Below, piece by piece: positions 34,473-43,779 of a stretch of DNA of 64,000 bases. This DNA is from an uncultured Bacilli bacterium. Its GTDB lineage: Bacteria > Bacillota_I > Bacilli_A > RF39 > UBA660. Each line of letters opens with the position of its first letter. Within the stretch, counting starts at the first letter, position 1. The notes under the pieces were generated by a model that worked only from the letters and a program-made list of their open reading frames with translations, was not told where the DNA came from and ran no database searches. The position numbers and the translations under genes were made by a program. The stretch lies in NCBI GenBank assembly GCA_934148845.1, contig CAKPDH010000002.1, forward strand, positions 1-64,000, given 5' to 3'.

Positions 34473-36773
34473 TTAAGCAATTATCTCTTCTTTTTTTAAA
34501 CTTTTAATATATATATTAGTATTTTCATTTAATAATTCATTTATTATTATATCTTCTATTTCAATTTTAATAAGTTTACTTATTTTTCTTGCACCATATT
34601 CTTTATAATTAGACTTATTTACTAACTCATCTATTACATTATTATTTATTTTTACTTTTATTTTCTTAAGTTTATATTTGTCTACTATTTGTTTCAATTT
34701 ATCTATTATTATATTCTTAATAACATCTTCTGTAATATAATTAAAATTAATTATATTATCTATTCTATTTATAAAAGGTATACTAAATGTTTCTTTCAGT
34801 TCATTATTAGTTTTTATGTTATTAAATCCTATACCATTTTTAGTATAGCCAATATTAGATGTCATAATGATTATTGTATTATTAAAATATATATCTTCTC
34901 CCTTAGAGTCTTTTATTTTTCCATCATCTAATATCTGATAAAAAAGATTAATTACACTACTATTTGCTTTCTCTACTTCATCAACTATTAAAACAGTAAA
35001 TGGATTATCCTTAATACTTTCAAACACATTTTTATTATCATCATATCCAACGTATCCTGCTGGTGATCCTATTAATTTGTTTACTGAATTAGGTTCACTA
35101 TATTCACTCATATCAAGCTTAATTACATTATTTGATATCTTATTTGAAAATATTTTAGCAAGTTCAGTTTTGCCTACCCCACTTGGTCCTGTAAACATCA
35201 TAGAATAGCAATTATCATCCTTAAATCCTAACCTTAATTTTTTATATATTTTCATAATATCATTTATTTGTCTATCTTGACCCTTAATCTTACTTAATAA
35301 TTCTTCTTTTAATTCATTATATTCTTTAATATTAAAATCGTCTATACTATATATAGGTATGTTACTTTTCCTACTTACTATATTTATGACATCATCCTTT
35401 GTTACTACATGATTTTTTTCATTAGATAATTCAAGCTCTAGTTTATTAATTTTGCTCATAAGTTTGTTTTCTTTAGATTTAATACTAATTGCATTATTGA
35501 AATCCTTATTTAATAAGTATGATTTTTTTAAATCAAGTATAGTTTTTAATTCTTTATTTAACTTATTAAACTTTTTAGTTTTTTCACTTTCTATTAATGA
35601 AGTATGAGCACATACTTCATCAAGTATATCAATTGCTTTATCGGGCTGGTATCTATTAGTTATATACTTATTTGATAAATTAATTATTAAATCCAATATA
35701 TCATCTTCTATTATAGTTTTATGATAATTAGAATAAGTATCTCTTAGTTTTAATAATATTTGTTTTACAGTTTTACTATCTGGAGCGTTTACTTCTACCT
35801 TCTGAAATCTTCTATCTAGTGCTTTATCGTTTTCTATATATTTTTTATACTCGCTTCTAGTAGTAGCACCTATACATTTTATTTTATTACGCGCTAAAGC
35901 TGGTTTAAAAATATTTGATGCATCTATAGCTCCTTCAGCCCCTCCAGCACCTACTAAAGTATGAATTTCATCTATAAATAATATAATATCATCATTTTCT
36001 TCTAATTCTTTTAGTATTTTATTTATTCTTTCTTCAAATTCTCCACGATATTTTGTTCCTGCAACTGTAACAGACATATCTAGACTTATTATTCTTTTGT
36101 TTTTTAAACTATTAGGGACTTCACCGTTGCTTATTAGTCTTGCAAGCTCTTCAACTATAGCGGTCTTACCTACACCTGCCTCCCCTATTAGTATTGGATT
36201 ATTTTTCTTTCTCCTTGAAAGAATTTCAATAGTCATTTTTATTTCTTCATCCCTTCCAACAACGGGATCTAAAAGTCCATTTTTAGCCTCTTTAGTCAAA
36301 TCTATTCCAAGGTCTTCAACTAATAATTTTTTTGATTTTGACCTTTTATATGTAACAGGCAGAATAAACTCATGATATAATTCTGAAACATCAATGTTCA
36401 TTCCAATAAGTATTCTTATAGCAATTCCTTCACCTTCTTCTAATAATGATGAAAAAAGATGTGATATAGTAACTATTCCAGAATTATTTTCCTTACTATT
36501 TAAAACTGCACTTTCCATAATTCTTTTAAGCATAGGAGTATATAAAAAACAAGTGCTTTTTTTACTTCCTTTACCTATGATATTAATGATTTCATTTTTA
36601 AACTTCTCATAAGTAATTCCATAATTAAATAATTTTTTACTTATTTCATTATCGTCCTTTAGTATTGCAAGTAGTAAGTGTTCACTTCCTACATAAGGAT
36701 GATTAAGCATACTCATTTCTTCTTTTGCACTCATAAGTATCTTTCTAGCTTCTTCTGTAAAACTATTATACAT
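34473..36773 (-). CDS. clpC: ClpC-type AAA+ unfoldase
   Basis: 766 residues: an N-terminal double Clp repeat (about 1-140, HPYVGSEHLLLAILKD), AAA-1 with Walker A GEAGVGKTA (about 198) and Walker B DEIHTLVGAG, a middle region with a UVR-like helix (LLNKDFNNAISIKSKENKL, about 405-425), AAA-2 with GPSGVGKTE and the C-terminal D2-small domain. The middle insert is the type of ClpC, not ClpB. It feeds ClpP and controls protein quality. CtsR, McsA and McsB, its usual operon partners, are not next to it. The start has GGAGG upstream. Confidence 0.93.
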   Translation of the reverse strand: MYNSFTEEARKILMSAKEEMSMLNHPYVGSEHLLLAILKDDNEISKKLFNYGITYEKFKNEIINIIGKGSKKSTCFLYTPMLKRIMESAVLNSKENNSGIVTISHLFSSLLEEGEGIAIRILIGMNIDVSELYHEFILPVTYKRSKSKKLLVEDLGIDLTKEAKNGLLDPVVGRDEEIKMTIEILSRRKKNNPILIGEAGVGKTAIVEELARLISNGEVPNSLKNKRIISLDMSVTVAGTKYRGEFEERINKILKELEENDDIILFIDEIHTLVGAGGAEGAIDASNIFKPALARNKIKCIGATTRSEYKKYIENDKALDRRFQKVEVNAPDSKTVKQILLKLRDTYSNYHKTIIEDDILDLIINLSNKYITNRYQPDKAIDILDEVCAHTSLIESEKTKKFNKLNKELKTILDLKKSYLLNKDFNNAISIKSKENKLMSKINKLELELSNEKNHVVTKDDVINIVSRKSNIPIYSIDDFNIKEYNELKEELLSKIKGQDRQINDIMKIYKKLRLGFKDDNCYSMMFTGPSGVGKTELAKIFSNKISNNVIKLDMSEYSEPNSVNKLIGSPAGYVGYDDNKNVFESIKDNPFTVLIVDEVEKANSSVINLFYQILDDGKIKDSKGEDIYFNNTIIIMTSNIGYTKNGIGFNNIKTNNELKETFSIPFINRIDNIINFNYITEDVIKNIIIDKLKQIVDKYKLKKIKVKINNNVIDELVNKSNYKEYGARKISKLIKIEIEDIIINELLNENTNIYIKSLKKEEIIA

Positions 36774-36830
36774 ATTTCTCCTCCTTTAATATTCTATGTA
36801 TATAATGAAATAAAAATCTAATTTTAAACA

Positions 36831-37001
36831 TTATTTATATATAATCATTGCACTAAAACAATATATTTGCTCCTCTCCATTTATGGATATAGCCAATTGA
36901 TACTTAATATCTAAGAGATCTATATCATTTTGACTTAAAAATTTATTTATAGATTTTTCTAAATCTAACTCATGAGATTCATCAAATAATTTTACTTTCA
37001 T
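36831..37001 (-). CDS. Small Cse60-like protein (sporulation-associated family)
   Basis: A 56-residue protein, MKVKLFDESHELDLEKSIN..., with the features I recall for the Cse60 family (Bacillus YteV): a beta strand, a helix with DLE, LDIKYQLAISI and a final IYCFSAMIIY strand. Cse60 is under sigma-E in Bacillus, though the family also occurs in species that do not sporulate. The ATG at 37001 follows GGTGA, but these bases are in the 3' arm of a strong terminator hairpin (37009-37035) and the T run of that hairpin lies between RBS and start. Expression may thus be attenuated. Family call from memory. Confidence 0.6.
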   Translation of the reverse strand: MKVKLFDESHELDLEKSINKFLSQNDIDLLDIKYQLAISINGEEQIYCFSAMIIYK

Positions 37002-37008
37002 AAAAAAA

Positions 37009-37035
37009 TCACCACTATTATTTTAATAGTGATGA
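37009..37035 (-). terminator. Terminator of the M23 gene, covering the RBS of the next gene
   Basis: Arms 37009-37019 (TCACCACTATT) and 37025-37035 (AATAGTGATGA) pair over 11 positions with one G-U, 5-base loop, followed by seven T on the minus strand. The GGTGA binding site of the Cse60-like gene lies in the 3' arm. Confidence 0.8.
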
Positions 37036-37052
37036 CTTTATATTTTTGTCGA

Positions 37053-38276
37053 TTAATATTTAGTTGTTCTATTATTAAACCATACTCCAAGTGCTGGAAT
37101 ATTAAGTACCCTTCTTGGATCAAAACTACGTGATGTAAATTTTGTATAGAATCCTGTTCCTTGCTCTATATTTGTAGTTGCTATTTGTATATGAAGATGT
37201 GTTCCTGTTGAGCATTTATCCCAAGTTTCATATGATGGATTTCCACCTACTCTTCCTATTACTGTATTTGTTGTAACAACATCTCCGACTTTAACATTAA
37301 TAGAAGCTAAATGATAGTAAGCTGTTGTGTACCTTACACCATTTATATTATGGTGAAGATAAAGCATATTTCCTCCACAACTATTTCTTTCTATAATAAA
37401 TGCAACTTTACCATCTGCCATAGCATATACATTTGCGCCATGTCCAGTACCAGCTATATCCATACCATAATGCATCATAGCATATCCCCAAGGATAATAT
37501 ATTCCATAATTTGCAGAAACTCGTCCACTTATTACAGGCCTATAAAATGCAGTTCCAACAGGAAGTTTATTAACACCACAAGAAGTAATATCCTCATCAA
37601 GACCACATTTATACAAATTTTCGTATGTATTAACCAATTTTCTTAATGACTTAACTTCATCTTCAAATGTAACATTTTCATCCAATATGTCTCCTAATTG
37701 ATTTCCAAGTTCAGCCATCTCTTTTTGAAGTGTATTCTGCTTTTCATTAAGTGAAATCTTTTTACTTGCTAATTCTTTTTTCTTTTCTTCATTTTTCTTT
37801 ATAGTAGCATTATACTCATCTATTAATTGCTCATTATATTTAGATAATTGTTCAGCAACTGCTAATCTATATATAAAATCAGTAAAGCTTGCAGCTTCAA
37901 ATACATACTCAAGATAAGCACTTTCACCATTTGCTAATTGATAATAATTAAGTATATCTTTTATCTCTTGTTCCTTAGAAGCTATTTGCTCATTTAACTG
38001 TACTATTTCATTTTCAAGATTTTCAGTCTCCTTTGTAATATTTGATATTTCTAAGTTTATTGCATTAATAGATGATTTTCTTTTTGCAATTTGTTCTTGA
38101 GTAAACTTTTTATCTGCTTCTCCTTTTGCAAGCTTTTCTTCCGCTTCCTTAAGTTCACTTTTCAAATCTCTAAGAGTTCTTGCTTTTACTTTATTTGTAA
38201 ATGGCATTGCAAAACTAACTAAAAGCATTATTAATATTAAAATAATACAATTTGCTTTTTTTAATATTTTACACAT
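37053..38276 (-). CDS. CwlO/PcsB-like secreted murein hydrolase with M23 domain
   Basis: 407 residues: signal peptide (ILILIMLLVSFAMPFT), a long coiled coil of about 35-215 with KLAKGEADKKFTQEQI and the family's typical YLEYVFEAASFTDFIYRLA, and a C-terminal M23/LytM metallopeptidase with HYGMDIAG and HLHIQI, so both zinc-binding motifs are complete. This plan is that of EnvC/CwlO/PcsB, with the coiled coil usually held by FtsEX and the peptidase cutting stem-peptide cross-links. FtsEX is not in the window. It ends 3 bp behind the YgjP-like gene and is followed by a strong terminator. Confidence 0.85.
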   Translation of the reverse strand: MCKILKKANCIILILIMLLVSFAMPFTNKVKARTLRDLKSELKEAEEKLAKGEADKKFTQEQIAKRKSSINAINLEISNITKETENLENEIVQLNEQIASKEQEIKDILNYYQLANGESAYLEYVFEAASFTDFIYRLAVAEQLSKYNEQLIDEYNATIKKNEEKKKELASKKISLNEKQNTLQKEMAELGNQLGDILDENVTFEDEVKSLRKLVNTYENLYKCGLDEDITSCGVNKLPVGTAFYRPVISGRVSANYGIYYPWGYAMMHYGMDIAGTGHGANVYAMADGKVAFIIERNSCGGNMLYLHHNINGVRYTTAYYHLASINVKVGDVVTTNTVIGRVGGNPSYETWDKCSTGTHLHIQIATTNIEQGTGFYTKFTSRSFDPRRVLNIPALGVWFNNRTTKY

Positions 38277-38278
38277 TA

Positions 38279-38908
38279 TTACTTCATCTCTTTTCTAATT
38301 TGTTTATAATTTGGACAATACTTAAAAACTAATTCCCAAAATTCTTTAGAATGATTAAAATGTATTATATGACATAATTCGTGTATTATAACATAATCTA
38401 TCTTACTTACATCAAATTCAATTAATTTCGAATTTAAAGTAATTGTATGATTTTTTCTATTATACACACCCCATCTAGTTTTCATGTTTCTAATTTTAAG
38501 TATTGGTGAGGTTATATTTTCTTTAAACTTATTAAATATATAAACATATCTTTCATCAAATATTCTAATTACTTCATCCTTATACCATTTATTTAAAGCT
38601 TTTAAATTTTTAGAATATATAACACTATCACATACCATTACATCTTTAATATCATCTTTAAAAATTATATCATAACACTTACCTAAATAAAAGAAACCCT
38701 TTTCTTTTTCTTCTTTATTTTTTACACTATCTATCATTTTTCTTAAAGATTTTTGATTTAAATCTAGTATATTTTTTATTTTACTTTTAGTAGTTAGATA
38801 ATTACAAGTTACACATATATTACCTTCTTTTACCCTTATATATAAATTTTTATTATTTTTTTTAGTTATAATGACATTATACTCTATATCATCTAATACA
38901 TATTTCAT
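38279..38908 (-). CDS. YgjP-type (DUF45) metallopeptidase-like protein
   Basis: 209 residues, cytosolic. The C-terminal part carries YVIIHELCHIIHFNHSKEFW, that is HExxH and a third His, plus the family word TRWGVYN and YCPNYKQIRKEM at the end. YgjP-like proteins are annotated as M48-related metallopeptidases or as a UTP pyrophosphatase in E. coli; the true job here is open. Start overlaps the end of the membrane protein at 38905 by four bases. Confidence 0.85.
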   Translation of the reverse strand: MKYVLDDIEYNVIITKKNNKNLYIRVKEGNICVTCNYLTTKSKIKNILDLNQKSLRKMIDSVKNKEEKEKGFFYLGKCYDIIFKDDIKDVMVCDSVIYSKNLKALNKWYKDEVIRIFDERYVYIFNKFKENITSPILKIRNMKTRWGVYNRKNHTITLNSKLIEFDVSKIDYVIIHELCHIIHFNHSKEFWELVFKYCPNYKQIRKEMK

Positions 38909-39585
38909 TTAGTTATGTCCTTTATTTTTTCCTTTAAATAACGATTAATAGATGTATAAGGATAGACTGAATTTATAAATTTTTTATTTGTAATTCTTTT
39001 TATTATATCTAATCTTAATTTTTCTAAATCAACTGTTTGCTTTATTTCATTAGCATATTTAACTATTCTATTTAAAAGCTGTATAGACATAGCCAAATCT
39101 ATTATAAATATACCACTTGCAAGTCCTAGAAAGAATAATCCATAATCACTACTTATAAAACTATTTGATATATTATTTATAGGATTATACATAAAATAGT
39201 AAAAACTAAATGCAAGAATTCCCCATATTAAAGAAAAATTAATGCAAATTAGGCCTTTATAATTATACTTATATTTAGAATAATCCCATAATCTTAAATG
39301 AAATAATTTATCTAGTAGTATACCACTAATTAGTTCTAATAAAGTTAATAATAAAATAGATATAAGTACTATAATTAATACTTTATATTTACTATTAATT
39401 TCACTTAAATCATTACAAAGTAAATACATAATAAGTGCTCCAAATCCATATAATGGTACAACGCATCCACTCATAAATCCTGGATTAATAAATTTTTTAC
39501 TATTATAACTTCTATAAACTAATTCAAGTATCCATCCAACAAATGAAAATAATAAAAATATAAATAAATATTTAAAAAATATCAT
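38905..39585 (-). CDS. Putative ABC-transporter type IV membrane protein (PF06541-like)
   Basis: 226 residues with about six membrane helices. Family-like features are FVGWILELVYRSYNSKKFINPGF near the N-terminus (in two parts, with SGCVVPLYGFGAL) and HLRLWDYSKYKYNYKGLICINFSL in the middle. Such proteins are named 'putative ABC transporter permease' in databases without proven function. It is coupled to the YgjP-like gene. Confidence 0.75.
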   Translation of the reverse strand: MIFFKYLFIFLLFSFVGWILELVYRSYNSKKFINPGFMSGCVVPLYGFGALIMYLLCNDLSEINSKYKVLIIVLISILLLTLLELISGILLDKLFHLRLWDYSKYKYNYKGLICINFSLIWGILAFSFYYFMYNPINNISNSFISSDYGLFFLGLASGIFIIDLAMSIQLLNRIVKYANEIKQTVDLEKLRLDIIKRITNKKFINSVYPYTSINRYLKEKIKDITK

Positions 39586-39630
39586 AATTCACCTACTTAA
39601 CTATATAAAATTATATTTTAGTAAAATTAA

Positions 39631-40005
39631 TTATCCTGCATTTTTTATACAATCTTCTTTATTAACTAATTCTTTATTTAAAACATTATTAACATATGTT
39701 ACATAAATACCCTTTTCATCTTTATATTTTTTATTTTTATCAATTATAGATTTATTTATATACCCCTCACTTACAAGTTCACTTATTAATATACAATAGC
39801 TTGTACCATCAGAATTACTAAACTTATCAATATTTTCTTTTATTAATATATCAGCAGCATTTAATACAATATCATCTATTTTTGTATCTTTTTCTTCACT
39901 TTTTCCTTTTATTACACCAACCACATTTGGAAATATAACTAACATAAGTATACTAAGTATTACAATAACACCTAGTAGTTCTACTAATGTAAATCCTTTT
40001 TTCAT
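39631..40005 (-). CDS. Type IV prepilin-like protein (single gene)
   Basis: 124 residues starting MKKGFTLVELLGVIVILSIL, the classic prepilin leader. The rest of the N-terminal helix has FPNVVGVIKGK, which matches the 8730 protein (FPNLIGVAKND), so these two form one subfamily and the 28653/29033 pair another. Two cysteines (YCILISEL, EDCIKNAG). No pilus assembly genes nearby; it sits 9 bp from the SDR gene on the same strand. Confidence 0.8.
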   Translation of the reverse strand: MKKGFTLVELLGVIVILSILMLVIFPNVVGVIKGKSEEKDTKIDDIVLNAADILIKENIDKFSNSDGTSYCILISELVSEGYINKSIIDKNKKYKDEKGIYVTYVNNVLNKELVNKEDCIKNAG

Positions 40006-40013
40006 AAATTCAC

Positions 40014-40766
40014 CTACTTAGTTTTTCTAACTTGTACGTGATATGCAAGCTTTAATTTTAATTTTAATGGAATAAACCTACCAAATAAATAAATTAACTT
40101 AATATTAAAACCTGGTATTATTAATAATTTATTTTTAAACATTTTATTAATAGCATATCTTGCTACATATTCACTAGACAAAGCACGTACTTTAAATTTA
40201 CAGTTTGCTACATTATTAAAATTTGTATTTACAGGACCTGGACATAAGCAACTTATATGTACTTTACTATTACTCTTTTTTAATTCTTCATATAAAGCGA
40301 GTGTTAATGAATAAACATAAGATTTAGTAGAATAATAAGTAGCCATAAGAGGACCTGGTTGAAATGCAGCAGATGATGCTACATTTAAAATATATCCACT
40401 ATCTTTTTTTACAAAATCTTTTAAAAATAATTTAGTTAATAAATGAAGTGATTTAATATTTAGATCTATCATAGATAATTCTCTATTAGTATCTGATTCA
40501 TTAAATTTACCAAATAATCCAAAACCTGCATTATTAATAAGTATATCTATATTATTAGAATCAACCATATCATATAATTTATATACATTACTAATTATAC
40601 TAAGATCCATAGGAATTACTAAAACATCAGTATTTAATTCTTCCTTTAACTTAAGTAAATTATCTTTATCTCTAGCTACTAATATTAAATCATAATTAAG
40701 ATATGATAAATATCTAGCTATATCTCTTCCAATACCACTACTTGCTCCTGTTATAAGCGCTTTCAT
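40014..40766 (-). CDS. Short-chain dehydrogenase/reductase
   Basis: 250 residues, a classical SDR: nucleotide motif TGASSGIG (about 6-13), NNAGFG (about 85), the Ser in NVASSAA and YYSTKSYV with the catalytic Tyr-x-x-x-Lys. The C-terminus is hydrophobic (KLIYLFGRFIPLKLKLKL), as in SDRs that act on lipid or membrane-near substrates. The substrate cannot be derived. Confidence 0.88.
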   Translation of the reverse strand: MKALITGASSGIGRDIARYLSYLNYDLILVARDKDNLLKLKEELNTDVLVIPMDLSIISNVYKLYDMVDSNNIDILINNAGFGLFGKFNESDTNRELSMIDLNIKSLHLLTKLFLKDFVKKDSGYILNVASSAAFQPGPLMATYYSTKSYVYSLTLALYEELKKSNSKVHISCLCPGPVNTNFNNVANCKFKVRALSSEYVARYAINKMFKNKLLIIPGFNIKLIYLFGRFIPLKLKLKLAYHVQVRKTK

Positions 40767-40840
40767 ATTATCACCATATTAATTGTACTATAAAATCATC
40801 TTAAAATAAAGATTTCATTTGAATTTTATATAATAAAAAA

Positions 40841-40860
40841 AGCTATTTACTTTAATAGCT
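40841..40860 (-). terminator. Terminator of pflA
   Basis: Stem AGCTATT/AATAGCT (40841-40847, 40854-40860), followed on the minus strand by seven T; it overlaps the 3' end of pflA. Confidence 0.8.
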
Positions 40861-41563
40861 CTTCTAAATTTTTAAGTCTATCTAAATCCATAGGGTCTAT
40901 ATCTTTTAATTTATACTCTATATTTAGTTTTTCATATTTACTAACACCCATTGTATGATATGGAAGTAATTCTATTTTCTCTATATTATTTATTTCCTTT
41001 ATATATTCTTTAAATCCTAAGATATATTCTTGATTATCATTAATTGTTGGTATTATTACTTGTCTTATCCATACTTTAGTATTGCTTTTATTTAATACAT
41101 TTACAAAATACTCAAAACTATCTATTTTTGATCCTGTTATTTCAGTATATTTACTACTTGTAATAGCTTTTATATCAAGTAATACTAAATCAGTATATTT
41201 AAGTATATCACTTAAATATTTCTTATTATACCCAGTACCACTTGTATCTATGCAAGTATGAATACCTGCCTTCTTACATAGCTTTAACGTTTCAAGTAAA
41301 AATTCTGATTGAAATAAAGGTTCACCTCCTGAAAAAGTTACCCCTCCACCATTTTCTATATATGGTCTATATTTTCTTACTAAATCAACAATTTCTTTAG
41401 AAGTAAATTTTTTATTAGAAGTTTTACCCCAAGTATCTGGATTATGACAAAATATACATCTTAAAGGGCATCCTTGCATAAATATAACAATTCGTATATT
41501 AGGTCCATCAAGTAATCCCATTGTCTCTATTGAATGAATAAAGCCAGATTTAAATTCTTTCAT
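40847..41563 (-). CDS. pflA: Pyruvate formate-lyase activating enzyme
   Basis: 238 residues, a radical-SAM enzyme: MQGCPLRCIFCHNPDTW holds the CxxxCxxC cluster motif in the PFL-AE form, followed by GGGVTFSGGEPL and DTSGTGYNKKY. It uses S-adenosylmethionine to put the glycyl radical onto PflB. It overlaps the end of pflB by 14 bases, so one operon. Confidence 0.95.
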   Translation of the reverse strand: MKEFKSGFIHSIETMGLLDGPNIRIVIFMQGCPLRCIFCHNPDTWGKTSNKKFTSKEIVDLVRKYRPYIENGGGVTFSGGEPLFQSEFLLETLKLCKKAGIHTCIDTSGTGYNKKYLSDILKYTDLVLLDIKAITSSKYTEITGSKIDSFEYFVNVLNKSNTKVWIRQVIIPTINDNQEYILGFKEYIKEINNIEKIELLPYHTMGVSKYEKLNIEYKLKDIDPMDLDRLKNLEELLK

Positions 41564-43775
41564 GGAAAGTCCTACTTATTACTTCTTCTTGTTGACTTCT
41601 AGTTAGCTTATTAAAATTAACTGCATAACCCGATACACGTATAGTTAAATTTGGATATTTATATGGGTTATTCATAGCATCAACAAGTAGGCTTTTATCT
41701 AATACATTAACATTTAAATGATGTGCACCCTGAATAAAATAACCATCTAATATTTGTATTAAATTATTTACTCTATCATCATCAGTTTTACCAAGAGTAC
41801 TTGGAGTTATAGAGAATGTATTAGAAATTCCATCCTGACAACAATCTTTATATGGTATTTTAGCAACGCTTGAAAGACTTGCTAAAGCTCCACATTTATC
41901 TGCACCTTGAGTTGGATTTGCACCTGGAGCAAAAGGAGTTTTAGCTTTTCTTCCATCTGGAGTTGCACCTGTATATTTACCATAAACAACATTAGATGTG
42001 ATTGTTAATAATGATAATGTTGGTATTGCATTTTTATATAAAGGATATTTTTTTAATTCTCTAAAAACTCTCTTTACAAGATTAACAGCAATCTGATCTG
42101 CCTTATCATCATTATTTCCATATCTAGGATAATCAAATTCTATATCAAATGAGTTAGTTAATCCTCTATCGTCTCTTTTTACTCTAACATGCCCATACTG
42201 AATTGCAGATATTGAATCTGTCACGATAGAAATACCAGCAAGGCCAAATGCCATTAAGTATTCTGGAACACTATCAATTAAAGCCATCTGACTACTTTCA
42301 TATGCATATTTGTCATGCATATAATGTATAATATTTAAAGCGTCAACATATAGTTTAACTGTTTTCTTTAATACTTTATCAAATTGTTTTAATACCTCTG
42401 TACAATCTAAATACTCACCTTCTATTTTATCTATTCCGTCAATAACAACTTCACCAGTAATTTCATCTCTTCCTTCATTTAAAGCATATAATAATACCTT
42501 AACAAAATTTATACGTGCTCCAAAAAACTGAGTTTGATGTCCTTCCCTCATTGCAGATACACAACAGCTTATTGCATAATCCGATCCATATATTGGTCGC
42601 ATTAAATCATCATTTTCAAATTGCAATGTATGTGTTTTTATAGACATTAAGGATGCATATTTTTTAAAACCTAATGGCAACTTATTACTCCATAGTATCG
42701 TTAAATTAGGTTCCGCTGACTGACCTATATTGTTTAATGAATTAAGTATTCTAAATGAACTCTTTGTTACTAAAGATTTTTCAGAATCTAATAATCCTCC
42801 AATACTTTCAGTAACCCAAGTAGGATCTCCTGCAAATAACTCATTATACTCTGGAGTTCTTAAATGTCTAACAAGTCTTAATTTAATAACATATTGATCA
42901 ATTAATTCTTGTGCCTCTTCCTCTGTTAAAATACCCTTTTTCATATCTCTTTCTATATATATATCAAAGAAAGTAGTATTTCTTCCTATACTGGTTGCTG
43001 CTCCATTATTTTGTTTAACTGCAGCTAAATATGCAAAATAAGTAAATTGAATAGCCTCTTTTGCATTACTTGCTGGTTTTGATATATCAAAGCCATACCT
43101 TGAAGCCATTTTTTTCATTAAATTTAGCGCTTTAATTTGTTCTGTTATATCCTCCCTTAACTGAATTATAGAAATATTAGAAATATCCTTGTATTTTTCT
43201 AAATCTTTTTCTTTACATTCTATTAAAAAATCAATTCCATATAAAGCAACTCTTCTATAATCTCCTATAATTCTACCTCTACCATAAGCATCAGGAAGTC
43301 CTGTTATTAAATGATTATGTCTAGCTACTCTAATATCATTTGTATAAGCAGAAAATACGCCTTCATTATGAGTTTTTCTAAATTCACTAAATTGTTCTTC
43401 TAATTTTTTATCTAAGTGATATCCATAAGACTCCAGTGATTTTTTAACCATTCTAAGTCCACCATATGGATTAACAATTCTTTTAAGAGGCTTATCTGTT
43501 TGAAGACCAACAATAACTTCATTTGCTCTATCTATATATCCAGCATCAAAAGAATCTATACCACTCATATTATATGTATCTACATCTAAAACACCACTTA
43601 TAGCTTCTTTTTTTAATAACTTAGAACACTTATTCCATACTTTAGCAGTCTTTTTACTACATCCCTTTAAAAAGCTTTCATCAGAAGTATACTCTGTATA
43701 ATTACATTTTATAAAATCTGCTACATCTATATCCTTTTTCCATTTAGTTCCACTAAAACCTTCCCATTCATTCAT
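41550..43775 (-). CDS. pflB: Formate C-acetyltransferase (pyruvate formate-lyase)
   Basis: 741 residues, the normal PflB length. The active-site Cys pair is in YAISCCVSAMREG (about 405), and the glycyl radical site in IRVSGYAVNF near the end. It splits pyruvate with CoA into acetyl-CoA and formate; the window thus points to an anaerobic fermentative life. Its own activator follows. Four bases separate it from ligA upstream. Confidence 0.96.
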   Translation of the reverse strand: MNEWEGFSGTKWKKDIDVADFIKCNYTEYTSDESFLKGCSKKTAKVWNKCSKLLKKEAISGVLDVDTYNMSGIDSFDAGYIDRANEVIVGLQTDKPLKRIVNPYGGLRMVKKSLESYGYHLDKKLEEQFSEFRKTHNEGVFSAYTNDIRVARHNHLITGLPDAYGRGRIIGDYRRVALYGIDFLIECKEKDLEKYKDISNISIIQLREDITEQIKALNLMKKMASRYGFDISKPASNAKEAIQFTYFAYLAAVKQNNGAATSIGRNTTFFDIYIERDMKKGILTEEEAQELIDQYVIKLRLVRHLRTPEYNELFAGDPTWVTESIGGLLDSEKSLVTKSSFRILNSLNNIGQSAEPNLTILWSNKLPLGFKKYASLMSIKTHTLQFENDDLMRPIYGSDYAISCCVSAMREGHQTQFFGARINFVKVLLYALNEGRDEITGEVVIDGIDKIEGEYLDCTEVLKQFDKVLKKTVKLYVDALNIIHYMHDKYAYESSQMALIDSVPEYLMAFGLAGISIVTDSISAIQYGHVRVKRDDRGLTNSFDIEFDYPRYGNNDDKADQIAVNLVKRVFRELKKYPLYKNAIPTLSLLTITSNVVYGKYTGATPDGRKAKTPFAPGANPTQGADKCGALASLSSVAKIPYKDCCQDGISNTFSITPSTLGKTDDDRVNNLIQILDGYFIQGAHHLNVNVLDKSLLVDAMNNPYKYPNLTIRVSGYAVNFNKLTRSQQEEVISRTFHERI

Positions 43776-43779
43776 CTTA

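Noticed and set aside
37047..37053. TGTCGAT upstream of the Cse60-like gene as a 0A box
   Set aside because: One mismatch to TGNCGAA, single, and next to a strong terminator; not convincing.
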